From positions 15,316,755 to 15,380,754 of the forward strand of contig CM048853.1 of NCBI GenBank assembly GCA_026545225.1: a stretch of DNA of 64,000 nucleotides, in the 5' to 3' direction. This document shows positions 1 through 11,062 of the stretch, piece after piece. The notes beneath the pieces were generated by a model that saw nothing but the letters and a program-made list of their open reading frames with translations, had not been told where the DNA came from and made no database searches. Source of the stretch: Cornus controversa. Taxonomy: Eukaryota > Streptophyta > Magnoliopsida > Cornales > Cornaceae. How positions within the stretch are numbered: position 1 is the stretch's first letter; each line of letters starts with the position of its first letter. The translations under genes and the position numbers were made by a program.

Positions 1-186
1 ATGTTTTTTCTTTGAGTTTTTGATGTATAAGTTGCTTCCGGAGGATGCCAAGAGGTGTACCGAGGTATTTGGACTCAAGACGGGTGAAAAATCATGCTCT
101 CGGTCGACCTTGGGCGATGGAGACTCAAAATTATCAAGGTTCGGTCGAACTTGGGCGATGGAGGGTCAAACAGGTCTTCAGGAGGG

Positions 187-292
187 GGATCGATCGCCCC
201 AATTAAGGGGGATCGATCGCCCCTCCATATTTTGTAAGGAGGGTCACGACCAGGTGGGCGATCGATTGCCCATCCTTGGGGGGATCGATCGC
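187..292. repeat. Short GATCGATCGCCC-type palindromic repeats (element A)
   Basis: Four copies of a G-rich plus GATCGATCGCCC motif lie within about 100 bases (near 188, 211, 258 and 283; the third reads gatcgattgccc). The core GATCGATC is self-complementary. The same motif cluster occurs at the equivalent place in element D. Function is unknown. Confidence 0.6.
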
Positions 293-744
293 CCAAGGCA
301 ATTTTTGGGCTGGCCGAGACCATCTTCTATATAAAGACTCCTTCTCCAAGTTTAAAGCTACTCCATGCATCCTAAGCATCTTTAAACTCCAATTCAAGTC
401 CTACATCATCCGGAAAACTAATTTCTTCAATTAGTGATTATTATACAAGAATTCAACATTGATCAACATCAACTTCAACATCAAATTGGATCAAAAATCA
501 CTAGTTCTCAAAGGAAGCTCACACTTTTTCAAGTTCAACATCAAAGTAAGTGAAGTTTTTCCTTGAAGAAATTGTTCAAATCTTTTTGAGGGCTTTTGAA
601 GACCAAGTTTGGGGGATCAATTTGGTGCATTTACTTGTTCGATTTGGGTGGAAAAATTGCCGAAAAAAGGAGGTTGAAGGTTACAAAAGAATTGTGCACA
701 CCAAGTGTTCGATTTAATTCCTCAACCACACTTTTTCTACTTCT

Positions 745-1964
745 ATGGCACCAAAGAGAGCAAGTCACCAAGATGCTTCAAGTTCACGTAATCCTCACCG
801 AGCGAGGAATGATCCGACCACAGGTTCTTCACGATCTCGCCGAGACGGTATTCAAGAGAGATGGCATCCAAGGGCGTTGAACTTTGAAACAACGTTTGAC
901 ATAGTCGAACTGTATGGTATGTTTCCCGAGACACGGTGGGGGATTTCTGACATCCGTCGTTGTCGGTCGGCATCCATTTTTGTTCCACTCTCATCTACCA
1001 TTTACCCGAGGCTTGTCAAGGTATTTTATCAGAACTTAATGCCGAAACCTGATGAGCGGGATGTGCTTACTTCTTCCATAGATGGAACAATAGTTCGAGT
1101 GGACATGTCATCCATTGCCATTGCCATGGGTTGTCCTCATGAATGCCCAGCTGATTTATCTCATATCTATACTCCTTTACCCGACGAGTTGTCGGTGGGC
1201 AATGTGGTTGCACGATTGTGTGCCAACCAATTTTCTGGGCCAAAAAGGAATGCAGCTTCAAAGTCTTCAATGCCAAATCATTTATGGTTCCTTGATGCTG
1301 TGCTACTCAAGAATGTATGTCCAATTGGACATAAAACCGAAAGACGTCAAGAGTTCCTCAGAGCCTTATATGCTATACATTTTGGGCATTGGCTGTCATT
1401 CCCACAGATTGTCTGGGGCCAGATGGAGAAATTTTATTCCAAGGTTGTGGCCAAGGCACCAGACAGTGCAAGTGACTGGGAGTTTCCATTCCCTACTATT
1501 ATTCACCAGTTGCCTGTGGCACAGGGGTATGCAGTCCATGAGGACGAGCTTGCCTTTCCACGTGATCTTCATTATGACACACATGACTGGAATTTGAGCC
1601 GATCTCATATGCACCAGAGATAGCGGCGCCTGGTGAGGTATCTCGGTTGGCCCAGGGAGGAGAGCATGTAGATATACCACCACCGGTGAAAGATCCAGAG
1701 GAGATGGAGGCAGAGGAAGAGGAAGTGCATGCACAGGCTGGTGGCCATGATTATCAATATTTAGAAGGGCAGATTGCTGGGTTGACAGCCCAGTTTGGCA
1801 CCTTACAAACAGAGGTCTCCATACAATTTGGTGCAATGAGAGCAGAGATGGCGGATCACTTTCGTGACACTCGCCAAGAGCAACTAGAGATGAGGAGGAT
1901 GATGCGTGCACTGATGCGTCAAGCAAACTTGGATCCAGATGCTCAGTCACCACCACATCCTTGA
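745..1964 (+). pseudogene. Athila env-like / plant transposon protein, frameshifted
   Basis: An ORF opens at 745 (MAPKRASHQ...) and runs about 280 residues. One reading-frame change near 1588-1592 puts the C-terminal part into the frame ending at 1964. The body resembles the plant transposon protein domain often annotated in the env-like position of Athila elements (Pfam putative plant transposon protein family, from memory). The acidic, Gln-rich C-terminal 105 residues look like a coiled coil (repeated LTAQFGTLQTEV-type heptads). The N-terminus is basic and Ser-rich. No signal peptide or clear membrane segment is visible, so an envelope role is only positional. It lies between the GATCGATC repeats and the long 3' non-coding region. 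Element D has lost this ORF. Confidence 0.7.
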
Positions 1965-3613
1965 CAGGAAGGTAACCATCTTTTGTATTTTATTTTATTT
2001 TTAGCTTTTATTCTTCTCTTTATTTTTCTTTTTGTAGTTAGATTTTTATTATCAATAAAATAAAATAAAATAAAAAATTTGAAAAAATGAAAAAATATTT
2101 TTTTTAGGATTTTTCTCTTTCATATTTATTTTCACCCATACTATTTTCACTTGATCTTTGGGATATAGTGGTTTGTTTTGACAGGTTGAAACATCCAAGT
2201 TTGGGGGTGTGCTTGCATTGCCTTCGTGCTAGTGATGTCCTCTATTTTCTTTCCACTACTCCATGATCCCGGTAATATCGTTCTTACTCTTCTCTATGCT
2301 TTAATTGGGTGTCCATTGAGGACAATGTACAGTTTAAGTTTGGGGGTGAGGCGATGCCTATTTGTGTGCTTTATTACATATGGGGGAAATTTGTGTGAAA
2401 TTCTTTTTGTAGTAGGATTTTATTTTATTTTATTTTCTTAGTTTGTTTATTTTATTTTATTTTATTTTGTTTTTAGATAGAATGTTTTGACATGATTCAA
2501 AGGATTAATACCTTATGTAGGTGCATAACTTGCAATTTTTGAGTATGTTTTAAATTTTTGAAAACTGTGATTTAAATTAAGTGGTTTTAATCATGGTTTG
2601 CAATAACATGTTTTGGAGTGATTGATTTTAGTTTCCTTACATGCACAAACACACTAGCATAATTTTGTGAGGTATAAATCTATATTTTGAGTTATTGAGT
2701 TACATATGCTTGATATTAATTAGTATCTCTTGAGAATGAGTACCATTGATGTGTTTTACTTGACTTCAATGAAAAAGAAAAAAAAAGAAGAAAAAGAAAA
2801 AAAGAAAAAAAAAGTGATGAATAAGCAAATCAATTTGATCCTTTTCATGAGTAACCGGGCCTCTATGCCTCAGGAAGCACGGAGTGTTCGCGTCAAAAGT
2901 GAAAAGGTGAGAAAAGATGAGCATTGGTTGTCTTGATTTGTAGCCTGACTGATTCGAGTAATTAGGTCTTCAGGGTATCTTAAAGCCTAGTGCCCTAAAG
3001 CCATCTGGTTTGGGAGTCACTGACTGAAAGCTTGCTACATGGATCTTTCAGAAAGCTTAATAAATTAAGACATTGCACAACCAATAAAGTAATGAGAAAA
3101 AAAAAGAATTGAAAAAAATAGAAAAGTCATGTATTCACGTTTGGAAGTATGATTTCAATAAGGGGAGATAGTGAGTTGATGGGGTATGTGCCTTAATATA
3201 TTCAGAACTGAGTTATGCTACATAAGATGATTGCTAGTTCACTTTACACGAGGGGACTAGAGTTGATTATTTTGAGATATGTCGTTGTGAATTATGCATG
3301 GGGACCATTGATTTGAATGATAGAATTTGGAAGTTTGAAATTATTCTTGAATACAAGTTTGTAACTATGTATTGTAATCTTCTTCTTGAATTAATGTTGA
3401 AACAGAATTTTGAATGTTTGTGGGTAACATTTCTGGAAACTCTCACGAGACTATACTCGTCCACTAGGGGGAACCTAGGGGTTTAAAGGCTTGTTGCATA
3501 TGCTAAATGCAATCGTTTCTCCCACGAAAGTGGAGTTAGGTAGTTTAGTTAGTGTTTAGTAGTTTCTTTGTTTTAGTTTTGTTTTATTCTATTGCTAAGG
3601 GACTAGCAATATG
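1965..3613 (+). other. Element A 3' non-coding region
   Basis: About 1.65 kb without a credible ORF. It has T-rich low-complexity blocks (1975-2110, 2410-2480), two internal PPT-like motifs (aagtttgggggt near 2198 and 2333, the second after a gaggacaatgt motif), an A/G tract (2769-2814), and a conserved module (about 2815-3065) containing the inverted pair CTGAAAG/CTTTCAG around a gctacat loop. The same order is found at 26500-28100. Confidence 0.6.
2769..3065 (+). other. Conserved non-coding 3' module of Athila-like families
   Basis: A purine tract of about 45 bases is followed by about 250 bases that recur, diverged, in elements B (6030-6260) and D (27270-27545) and in both internal regions of the triple-LTR element (39640-39900 and 42360-42645, minus strand). 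Shared words include gcctc..gaagca near 2868 and ctggtttgggagtca near 3005. A potential hairpin, CTGAAAG...CTTTCAG, encloses gctacat. It is non-coding in all copies. A role in the RNA (packaging, translation or reverse transcription) is inference. Confidence 0.5.
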
Positions 3614-3627
3614 TAAATTTGGGGGTG
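3614..3627 (+). other. Polypurine tract of element A
   Basis: The sequence aaatttgggggtg directly precedes the 3' LTR, the expected position of the plus-strand primer. It matches the PPT of element D (28102-28114). Confidence 0.75.
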
Positions 3628-5131
3628 TGATAGGCGTTGAATGTTACGCATTCTAGCCTCTTAACTTATGTATTTTATTCTCTTAGTGATAGAGTATTTT
3701 GTGATTTTACTTTGTTTTAGTGTTTTCTGTAGTTTCAGGGCCTTAATGATTATTTCAGTTAAAACCGTGCTTTTGGGTTTTTAAAGAAGACATCCAAGAT
3801 GGTGAGATGAAGCCTACATCAAGGAGATTCACTCAACCATTTATTTCAACTCAAATCAGCCCAAGAAAGAGGTCCAAGAGAATTACAGCTGCTTAAGAAG
3901 GTTTCGGGCTTGAAGCCCAAATCTGCGCATAATGCAGTTTTAATCCCGTTTTGGAAAACGGACCAGAAGTCTTATTTCCGAGCCTCAAATCGACATTATT
4001 TTCGCATAGGGTTGAACGAAATTTGATTCTGCACACTTTTGTATTTCACGAAAATTCCGTAAATCGGACTTCTAGTGGGTCAAAAGTCGGGCCGAAGTCA
4101 GCAGGAAAATCCCACCTGATTAGTGCTGCGGGAAACCCTAATTAATTCCTAATTGGATTAGGACTTTGGTGTATTCTCTTGGGGAATAAAGTGAAGACTT
4201 GGGGGCTGAAGAGAGAGAGCTTACACAGAGATTGGAGAGTCTGAGAGGGCTGAAGAGAACAGAAACATATTGCAGAACCTTTGGAGAACGAAGTCATACG
4301 CGTAATTCAGAAAGATGATGTCTTCTTCCTCAACAGTTGAAGCTTCTTCTTCTACCATGAGCGGCTAGTTCATCCACTAGGGTTTTGATGTAGCCCTAAC
4401 AAAGCATCAATGGTTTGATTGTTTTAATTATTGGGGACCTTTATATACATGCATAGATTGTGTAATTGTGAGGATTCTTATCAAGGAATTGAGCAATAAA
4501 AGTCTTGTAAATTCAATCTCAATGATTTCTTATCTTGTCTTAGATATTTAGTTGTTGTTATTGAACTCAATCTCTTTTGTTTTCTGTGATCATGAGAGAG
4601 ATTATTACACAATGGTAATCACTGAATATATTGTTATGAGCTTTGATGGATTATGCCTAGAGAAGATGAACCATACTGCACCCTAGATTGGAGTAGTTAG
4701 GCAGATGGCCCATGCCAATCGAAGATAGTCCATGGCTTAGCCTTAATCATATGTTATCTTCTTGACGGATGAAGGTGAGCTTGTAGCCACCGACACCACT
4801 TATGCATGATGTAATCCCCCTATAGTTGATTCAATTGACCATTGATTGTGGAGTTAGTGGTGAAGTCAAACACCCTAGGTTTCTCTCCTATTATCTTCAC
4901 TATCTTGTTTACTTTGATTTATTTTATTTTATCTTTTTAATTAGTTTAAAAATCAGAATTCTTTTCTTATAAATTTAATTAGAATTAGTTCTGTGTTCCA
5001 ACTCAGCAGAACATAATCCCTGAGGTACGATGCTCCTTTCGATAGCCCTATTCTGCAAGGAATTCGTTCTATTGCGAAGTGTGGAAATTTTTAATTGATA
5101 TACTTTTTGAGTCACACTCACAGACGAATCA
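3628..5131 (+). repeat. 3' LTR of element A
   Basis: About 1504 bp, beginning TGATAGGCGTTGAATG and ending ACAGACGAATCA. It is homologous over its length to both LTRs of element D (22093-23519 and 28115-29546), which shows it is an LTR although its own partner is outside the window. Confidence 0.88.
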
Positions 5132-6029
5132 ACAGTTGATGATTTTTGTTTATTAAAGCCTGGTTTCAATTCCCAATACTATTAAGATTGCTTCAACACA
5201 GTATGACTTTAATAAAGAAAGGCAGCCGCTTTGCATACTATACGTTAGTATGTCTGGATAATCAATATCTTATAGTCTATGCCTCTTAGCAAATTGGAAG
5301 CCACCAGTTTAGAGTTTAGAATGAAGTGTAAAGATGCCAAAAATCATACACATGCAAAGAAATCATTATAGTTGCATAATTGCTTTCTCTTTGTAATTTT
5401 TATTTAATTTTTGTTCCCCATAATGCTTGTGGTCTACTGTTGATGATCCATGTAGGTTTTGATACTCCCGTGGTCCATTGATCGTAATTGACTACTGTTT
5501 CTATCCGCAACCACATTTCCGGTAATTTCGTTCCTTTCTCTTATTTTCAAATCATTGCGGACAATATTTGATTTAAGTTTGGGGGTGTGCGATATACCAC
5601 GGGTATATGCTTGCAACTGTTCAATTCTTTGGTGCTTATTGACATTGTAATGCATTTTTGTGTAGTGTAATGAAATTTTTTGTGCATTTTAGACATGATG
5701 TCATACTATTTAAGGGAAGGCCATCCCATTAAATGCTCGAGGCAAATGCAGCGGGTAATTAGGAGCTTTGGACATTGTAAATACCCGCACTTTTGCAAGT
5801 TATGTATTAGGTTAGAATGGTCCACATTTTTGTTCAATTGTGAATATGGTGCAGTTCTTACCCTAAATTTGTCCTTAGCAGCACAAACTAGCACACATGC
5901 ATTTTAAGATGTGGGGTATAGGTCTAATGGAGAATCTTATAAATTTTTGTTTTTATTTGAACAACTTAGAGATGTGTCTTCCGGTTGTTTCAATAAAATA
6001 AAAAAAAGAGAAAAAAATTATGCAATAAG

Positions 6030-6260
6030 CCTTCTCACTCAATAAACTGGATCTCTGTGCCTCATAAAGCATAGAGTATTCACGTATAAGTGTGTAAGGT
6101 TGAGCCTTAATGAAGCGGGTGGCTTGTTTAAGCTCATCGCCTTGGAAGCTCGGCTATTATGTCTTAAGGGTGCCTTTTCACCTAATGCCCTAAAACCGTC
6201 TGGTTTGGGAGTCATTGACCCAACATCGCTACATGGGCTTTCAAGAAAGCAAAAAGAGTT
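6030..6260 (+). other. Conserved 3' module, element B copy
   Basis: The B version of the shared module: gcaataagccttctcactc, then ctggtttgggagtcattgac and gctacatgggcttt. Here the possible stem flanking the loop is CCCA...TGGG rather than the CTGAAAG/CTTTCAG of elements A and D. Confidence 0.5.
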
Positions 6261-6682
6261 TAAGCATTGCACAATCATCTACGCACAAGCATTCATGCAT
6301 GCTTCGCGGTAAGGAACCACAGTGTCACACTTTCTATGAGTTTTTCTTCTAAAAATAGATGTGTTCTTGTATTCTCCAAAAATGATGATAAGCCACATAT
6401 TAGAATGGAAGTTCACTTTTCAAAGAGGATTTTAGGGTTGGCGTTGATATTTTTGTTCAAACTGACCATTTTGTGGGGACTATCATCTAACTCTAGTGTG
6501 CAAAGGTTCATTTTTGTTAAATATCCACATAGCTCCATAATACTTGTTGCATTTGTCTGTCATGAAATGAATGGGAAATCATCCCTTATCCAGTTAATGA
6601 CTGATAAGTGATCCATTTTTGCATAAGTTAGATCATTCTATTTTGCATTTCTAAGGGACTAGCAATTGTAAGTTTGGGGGTG

Positions 6683-8051
6683 TGATAAGCGTTAAATGTT
6701 ACACATTTATGCCTTCTTAATTGCATATGTTGATTCTATATTTATGTTTACTTTGGTATTTTCATGTTATTTTTGTGTTTATGTTTTATATTAGGTTTTG
6801 TCCCAAAGAAGGGCGATGTTTCCGATCAAGTGCTGAGGAAGTGAAGAATTCATCAAGGCATTTTGCACAATCGAGATGATGATTTTGCACAATCAAAATC
6901 TTGATTATGCGAAACCTCAATTTTGCACAATCAAAATTCTGCAGACTGCAAGTTGCCTACTTGTCCACTTGCCCACTTGTCCACTTGTCTTGCCACTTGC
7001 TTCCAAGAATGACCTTTGCACGTCCATTTTGAGAATTTTTTGACTTCAAAGAGCCATGTGAGGGGAATATAAATATATTAGGTGAACTATATAGATATAT
7101 ATGCAAGGTGGGACCTAAGGACACAAGGGAATGGACATATATCCATGTTTTTGGGAAAGAAAAGGGGGAGGAGAACAACTTTCAGGAGGAGAGAAGAAGA
7201 GCTGAACCAGACCCTTGGAGCTTCATATCTCTGGCCATGGAGGATTACAAGTCTCCAATGATCAACTAACTTTCCATCTAGGGTGTGGTTGAAACCCCTA
7301 GCCATGTAACTTGTGCTTTTTGTAGCTATTTTGGGATCTATATGTATATGTTGATTACTTAGCCTAGTATTTTGTATAATACTTGTAAACTTCTTCAATA
7401 TATTCATTTGATTTTATTTCTTCCTCATGTCTTAGAGTAGAAATGCTTCATTTTGAATGCTCAACATTTACAACTTTCACAAAAAGTGTAAATGATGGCT
7501 TCGTAATGGTGTTTAATGGAATGTGATATTTCTTGCTTATATAGCCCATGCTAAGATAGGGTAGTTCAGACACACGTAGGTACATTTAGAAGGTATGATA
7601 AGTAGATAGGTTGAAAGACTATGCTTATTAAAGATGGGCTATGTGTAGTTAGAAATCACATATATCTTTTGATATGTCATTGTAGGTCACAAGCCTAATG
7701 AGATTGTGTTGCATATACTTGTAAAAGATCCCATTAGCTACATAAATGAACATGTCAAATGGCTAGAGGTGGAAACCACCCCTAGTTTTCTCTCTCTCAA
7801 CTTTACAAATTGTTTTAAAATTTAATGCTTTTATATTCTACAAAGTAGTGTTAGACTCAAACCAAAACTTTGTTTTTAGGATTAAATTGGAAATTCTCTC
7901 TTAGTAGTGCAATTCTATGAAACTCCTTGTGGGATCGATACCCTCTATAAAGAACCATATCTACAAAGATTCGTTCTCTTGCGAGTGGTTTAAATTATAT
8001 TTTGATAGGCAATAGTAAGGTATAAAAATAAAGACTTATTTGGCCACATCA
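6683..8051 (+). repeat. 3' LTR of element B
   Basis: It starts TGATAAGCGTTAAATG just after an aagtttgggggtg PPT and ends at ...GGCCACATCA, about 1369 bp. The start matches the triple-LTR family (TGATAAGCGCTGAATG on the minus strand). Near the end is the cttgtgggatcgatacc motif typical of this LTR type. The right boundary is set by the TG...CA rule and the onset of Tat-like sequence, so it is less certain than the left. Confidence 0.65.
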
Positions 8052-8079
8052 ACTTGGAATTATACCCTTAATTTTGACT

Positions 8080-9890
8080 TCTGTTCTGGGGAGGGTCTGA
8101 GTAAAGATGATATGCTATTTTTGGCTAGGCATTTTCCCGCATTTCTATTCCCCCTTCATCCTTTTACCATCTTATCCCTAATCAACTACATCTGGCCCCC
8201 TTGCAAGTGACCCCTAATTTTTTTAGGGTCATTTCTAGCGATCTCGCTCTGACCCTTTCCCGAGGTCTTGAACTAGAGTTTGACGACCTCCTTCTCTGCT
8301 ATCAAGTATATTTTATAAAGAAAGAGAATAATCATTACCATTTCTTTCCTCGCTCTGGCAGATCACTCTGCACTAGCCACCCTTCTTCGGACAAGGGTTG
8401 GAAGGCCCAGATTGTGGTCGTTGGGGGGAATTGGAAAGTGTCCTCCTCTGATAGATTTCCTATCTCTCAGAAATTTGGTGGATTAGGTATCTTTCCCTTC
8501 GATTCTCCCTCTAGCTGTCATTGTAACTGTGCTATTTGTGACGTTCTACTTTTATTCAATCTTTTGTTGGTGCGGTCAGGGACCTCTTACCTCGCTCTGA
8601 GTTGGCGTCTCGTCTGAAGACTCTTAAGGATAAGGTGTGGAGCAATATCCTGAAGTTCACTTTTTTTGGATTCTAAGACCCTCAAAGTAATCTCAGGGAA
8701 AGCTTCGAGTGAAAAGATGAAGCTCCCAAAAACTACCCGAATGAAGGCAAAGAAATAGACTAAAGAGAATAATCTTGGCGCCCCCCCCCCCCCCCGATAT
8801 TGTGGGAGGTTGAGGTTGCCTCTGCTTTATGAAAAAGGCATGCTGAAGAAGTGGGAAGGGAAAAATCACTTACAACAGAGGTGATTGAAGTGGAGGAGAC
8901 TGCCCCTCCTCTTAAGTCACAGAAGACTGCTATCCCACATACTCCTTCTGCCTCCGTGTCTGGGGGACCTTCAGATATGGGGAATAGCACTTCGGGATCT
9001 GACCTCCCAAGTTCTTCTATAGTAGAGCCTTGGGTTCACTGGATGGTGAAGGGTAACAGAATGCCCCTATCAGTGGAGGACTCTTTACTTGAAAATAGGG
9101 AGTCCATGAGAGCATTTCTGAAAGAGATGTGGCCCCCCAAGGACACAAAGATGATGTTGGATGTCCGTGGGGAACCTACTGGAGACTTATCCTGATGTGG
9201 CTCTCAGGGTGAGAAAATATATGTTAATATATTCATACGTTTCATCCGGTGCACTTTCATCTGTTGCTTACTCTAATGGTTTCATGCTTTTCTGTAGAAT
9301 ATGTTCGGTGTAATGACCATGTGCAAGCTGGTTAAACAGGCAACTGTCAAGGTGAAAAGAGCCGATGATCAGATGAGGAAGGCTGAGGCTAATTTCTGTA
9401 CTGCCATGCATGAGACGAACAACGAAAGGTCAAAGTCCAAAGCTCTGTTGCTAAAGAATGAACAACTTAAGTCTCAACTGGAGGATCTTGCCAAGGAAAA
9501 GGCAGAGTTCCAAAGGGCTTTAGCTGAATCCAGAGTGTCTGAGTCTGAGCTGAATGTCAAATCTTTGTAGGATAGATTGTTGAAGTTGGAGAGAGGTGCC
9601 AAGGCATTGTTTAATAGGCTCTCCTTTACGATCAGGTCAAAAATGCTGAGGCTTATCAGCAAGGCTTTAAAGATGCAATGGCTCCTGAAGATGATAGATC
9701 TTACCGAGGAGGTCCATTTGATTATGATCGGGAGATGGGCTTAACTGGCCCCCTGTATCAGGATCCGGAGGAAGGGGATGAGGAGAAGGAAATTGCCAAC
9801 ATTTTTTAAGACGATGCTGAACCTGTTCAGACCGCTGTTCCTGAAGGGTCCGTTAATGCCTCAGCCGATCCTTTCGCAAAGGTCTCCTAA
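8080..9890 (+). pseudogene. Antisense ORF (aORF) of the Tat-type element
   Basis: Plus-strand coding remnants opposite to the element's pol. The first part (8201-8617) has CYQVYFIKKENNHYHFFPRSG followed by PSSDKGWKAQ, which resembles the N-terminal domain of Tat-lineage antisense ORF products (also labelled putative gypsy-type transposon domain). The middle (8851-9195) is acidic and Ser-rich. 9301-9570 is a Lys/Glu-rich coiled coil. A further open stretch to the stop at 9888-9890 contains DDRSYRGGPFDYDREMG. Frameshifts, stops and a C homopolymer near 8782-8796 break it into pieces. Biochemical function in this family is not established. It lies between the 84-bp array and the missing 3' LTR. 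Confidence 0.65.
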
Positions 9891-10084
9891 TTTTTCTTTT
9901 TGTGATGCCCCTTGTTACTTTTCTTTATAAATGCTTCATTGTAACAGTTTTTAATGAAGGATGATCTTTTTACTTAATCATTGATTTGATGGTCTAATTT
10001 TTACCACCATATTCTTAAATGAAGAATGTATGTATAATGTCCAGCACTTTTGTAGACACTCAGTCAGCCATCTGAGATCCTTAC

Positions 10085-10965
10085 TTATCAAAAAGGCTCT
10101 GCTGGCCACGCCGAGGTGTCTTTTGTTAGCGTTCGCCTAGTCCTACTCTACAAAATTTATTCTCTAGCGACACTCGGCTGGCCATGCCGAAGTCTCTTTC
10201 ATTCAAGTTTGGCATTCGACTGGTCATGCCTTAGCCAAATTTGCTCTTTTATAACGTTTGACAGGTCATGCCGAAGTCCTTTTCATTCAAGTTTGGCATT
10301 CGACTGGTCATGCCTTAGCCAAATTCGTTCTTTTATAACATTCGGTTAGTCATGCCAAAGTTCTTTTCATTCAATTTTGGCGTTCGACTGGTCATGCCTT
10401 AGCCAAATTCATTCTTTTATAACGTTCAGCTGGTCATACTGAAGTCTCTTTCATTCAAACCTAGCGTTAGGCTGGTCATGCCGAAGTCTCTTTCATTCAA
10501 ACCTAGCGTTAGGCTGGTCATGCCTTAGCCGTATTCGTTCATCTCAGATGTTCGATTGGTCATGCCGGAGTCTCTTTCATTCAAACCTGGCGTTAGGCTG
10601 GTCATGCCTTAGCCGTATTCATTCATCTAAGACATTCAACTGGTCATGCAGAAGTCTCTTTCATTCAAACCTAGCGTTCGATTGGTCATACCTTAGCCGT
10701 ATTCCTTCATCTAAGACGTTCGGCTGGTCATGTCGAAGTCTCTTTCATTCAAACCTGGCATTCAGCTGGTCATGCCTTAGCCGTATTCCTTCATCTAAGA
10801 TGTTTGGTTGGTCATGCCGAAGTCTCCTTCATTCAAACCAGGCGTTTGGCTGGTCATGCCTTAGTCGTATTGCTTCATCTGAGACATTCAGCTGGTCATG
10901 CCGAAGTCTCTTTCATTCAAACCTGGCATTTGACTGGTCATGCCTTAGCCATATTCATTTAAAAA
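10085..10965. repeat. 84-bp tandem array in Tat-type 3' region
   Basis: About ten to eleven units, each made of two related ~42-bp halves. The halves share the ctggtcatgcc core; one continues with gaagtctctttcattcaa and the other with ttagccgtattcattcat. Unit starts are spaced by about 84 (near 10545, 10630, 10714, 10798 and 10882). Because 84 is divisible by 3, a frame stays open across the units (SCRSLFHSNLAF-type repeats); this looks like a by-product, not a gene. Tandem repeats between pol and the 3' LTR are typical of Tat elements. Confidence 0.9.
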
Positions 10966-11062
10966 ATTTGTGAAATGGTTAAGACAGTGGCATTGCGTGG
11001 CAGTTTTCTATTTCACCGTGCAATCCCATCATTTTTATTTAAGATGTGTGGAACTCATTATA

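Larger units (their letters stand above)
1..5131 (+). mobile_element. Athila-like Ty3/gypsy element A, 3' part
   Basis: The 3' portion of an Athila-like LTR retrotransposon; the 5' LTR, gag and pol lie left of the window. In order it shows a short post-integrase stretch, a block of GATCGATCGCCC-type repeats, an env-like pseudogene (745-1964), a long non-coding 3' region, a PPT (3614-3627) and a 3' LTR (3628-5131). Nearly the whole layout recurs in element D (25827-29546), where both LTRs and a TSD are visible, and that fixes the boundaries here. The five bases after the LTR (acagt, 5132-5136) should be repeated at the missing 5' end. It sits inside element B. Confidence 0.85.
5132..8051 (+). 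mobile_element. Athila-like element B, 3' part
   Basis: Non-coding 3' region plus 3' LTR of a second Athila-like family. The interior has a PPT-like motif at 5572-5586 and the conserved 3' module (6030-6260), then PPT 6667-6682 and LTR 6683-8051. It is more like the minus-strand triple-LTR element at 37571-45213 than like A. No ORF is recognised. Its left part is cut by element A at 5131. B itself appears to be inserted in the antisense-ORF region of the Tat element, so acttg (8052-8056) should be its TSD, with the partner left of the window. Confidence 0.65.

Noticed and set aside
2730..2936. 68-codon Lys-rich ORF
   Set aside because: It is driven by the A/G tract of the conserved 3' module and is not conserved as protein in element D.
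10548..10973. 141-codon repetitive ORF (SCRSLFHSNLAF units)
   Set aside because: It arises because the 84-bp tandem unit is divisible by 3; it lies antisense to the Tat element's 3' region and has no start context or homologous domain.
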